Positions 4,753 through 5,675 of a DNA stretch of 5,675 nucleotides are shown here, one piece after another (the stretch's first letter is position 1; each line of letters starts with the position of its first letter). The notes beneath the pieces are model-generated. The model worked only from the letters and a program-made list of their open reading frames with translations, was not told the origin of the DNA and searched no databases. Both the position numbers and the translations under genes were made by a program. The DNA comes from Anaerolineaceae bacterium (GTDB lineage Bacteria; Chloroflexota; Anaerolineae; Anaerolineales; Anaerolineaceae): NCBI GenBank assembly GCA_003448875.1, contig DLXG01000294.1, positions 1 through 5,675 on the forward strand. Direction: 5' to 3'.

Positions 4753-5675
4753 ATGTCAGAAGCAATCAGCCTGTATATTCATATTCCATTCTGTCGTCAT
4801 CGTTGTGCTTACTGTGATTTTAATACGTACGCGGGACAGGAAGACTTAATCCCGGCTTATGTGCAGGCTCTTCAGAGGGAAATAACACAGGTTGCTGGCC
4901 GATTAAGTTATCCTGTGGAAGTCGGTACAATTTTCTTTGGGGGTGGAACACCAACGTATATTCCCGTCGAGGGATTGGAGGATATTCTTGACACCTGCCG
5001 GCGAGTTTTCAGGCTGAGCGAGGACTGTGAAATCAGTGTTGAGGCAAATCCGGGCACAGTTAGCAGGGAAAGTTTAAGAAAATTACGGGAAGCGGGCTTT
5101 AATCGGATCAGTCTGGGCATGCAGAGCGCAAGCATTAACGAGTTGAGATTGCTGGAAAGAGAGCATAGCCCTGTTGCGGTGATTGAGGCGGTAGAAGCGG
5201 CGAGGCTGGCTGGGTTTGACAACATCAACCTTGATTTAATATTTGGTATCCCCGGTCAGACAATGGATACATGGCAGCAATCCTTGAATTTTGCATTAAG
5301 TTTGAAACCCGAGCACCTTTCCCTGTACGCATTGACGATTGAACACGGCACACCGTTCAAGAAATGGATCGATCGCGGTCTGGTTAATGCTCCAGACGAT
5401 GATCTGGCAGCAGACCACTACGAATATGCCTGTCAGGTGCTGGATTCGATTGGGTATGATCACTACGAGATATCCAACTGGGCAATCAAACGAAACGGAC
5501 GTACCCTGACCTGCCGTCACAATTTGCAATACTGGCGCTACCTGCCTTACATTGGACTGGGCGCAGGAGCGCATGGGTTTTTACAAGGCTATCGAATGGT
5601 CAATGTGCGCGGGATCAAAGCCTATGTTGAACGGATGATAAGCGCGCCAGTTATGCCCTATCCAGCCTCATCGGC
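4753..5675 (+). CDS. hemW: HemW, radical-SAM heme chaperone, C-terminus cut by window edge
   Basis: The frame stays open from 4753 to the window end: 307 codons of a protein usually near 380-400 residues. SLYIHIPFCRHRCAYCDF begins at residue 6 and holds the radical-SAM CxxxCxxC cluster (Cys14, 18, 21). The next-but-one position is Phe23, where true coproporphyrinogen dehydrogenase HemN has a fourth cysteine. FFGGGTPT is at 61-68, EANPGT at 97-102, ISLGMQS and LDLIFGIPGQT follow, and HNLQYW at 256-261 is the HNxxYW motif associated with heme binding in HemW. Together these identify HemW, a heme-binding protein thought to deliver heme to membrane enzymes, and not the HemN oxidase it is often labelled as. 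It is divergent from the LysM gene across 122 bp. Neither the ATG at 4741 nor the one at 4753 has a ribosome site. I prefer 4753 because a good promoter predicts transcription starting there; starting at 4741 would add only four residues. Confidence 0.94.
   Translation, partial: MSEAISLYIHIPFCRHRCAYCDFNTYAGQEDLIPAYVQALQREITQVAGRLSYPVEVGTIFFGGGTPTYIPVEGLEDILDTCRRVFRLSEDCEISVEANPGTVSRESLRKLREAGFNRISLGMQSASINELRLLEREHSPVAVIEAVEAARLAGFDNINLDLIFGIPGQTMDTWQQSLNFALSLKPEHLSLYALTIEHGTPFKKWIDRGLVNAPDDDLAADHYEYACQVLDSIGYDHYEISNWAIKRNGRTLTCRHNLQYWRYLPYIGLGAGAHGFLQGYRMVNVRGIKAYVERMISAPVMPYPASS

Noticed and set aside
4908..5228. 106-codon minus-strand open frame inside hemW
   Set aside because: It is antisense to the conserved radical-SAM barrel; the Ser/Leu-rich translation is typical of a shadow frame.
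4753..5675. Annotation as oxygen-independent coproporphyrinogen III oxidase (HemN)
   Set aside because: The fourth cysteine of the HemN CxxxCxxCxC motif is Phe here, and the HNxxYW motif of HemW is present.

Overview
The window is ordinary, gene-dense bacterial chromosome. It holds six protein genes, two of them cut by the window edges, with short intergenic gaps and no RNA gene, mobile element or CRISPR array. The gene set suggests a Chloroflexota (Anaerolineae-like) bacterium. The hints are a membrane-anchored zinc-ribbon/LysM protein with Thr-Pro-rich linkers, a thioredoxin reductase ending in an FAAGEV...SAGMGAAAA variant, and a FabL-type enoyl reductase. This assignment is inference from family resemblance and was not tested by a search.

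Left part (1-986): a minus-strand pair. A DUF309 protein (409-852) is followed, with a 4-base ATGA stop/start overlap, by a FabL-like short-chain dehydrogenase (412 down to the window edge). The 134-bp gap between DUF309 and the next gene is a divergent promoter region. It has one candidate extended -10 promoter per direction and a 9-bp perfect inverted repeat bracketing the DUF309 -10 box.

Middle (987-3450): two plus-strand genes, a class-III PLP aminotransferase (987-2336) and a TrxB-type thioredoxin reductase (2416-3393), 79 bp apart with no terminator between them, so probably co-transcribed. A strong hairpin (3413-3450) ends this unit. It appears to serve both strands, because the next gene converges on it.

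Right part (3455-5675): a minus-strand gene for a zinc-ribbon, single-pass membrane, double-LysM protein (3455-4630), and a divergent hemW (from 4753, running off the end). Their shared 122-bp gap holds a promoter for each direction. The hemW promoter is placed so that its transcript would start at or next to the ATG at 4753, which suggests a leaderless mRNA.

The genes fall into housekeeping themes (fatty-acid synthesis, amino-group transfer, thiol redox, heme trafficking, cell envelope) and do not form one pathway. I see no convincing new multi-gene system. The observations most worth checking are regulatory (the bracketed promoter, the predicted leaderless hemW) and protein-level (the D-to-E change in the thioredoxin reductase FAD motif, the LysM protein architecture, and the DUF309-fabL coupling).
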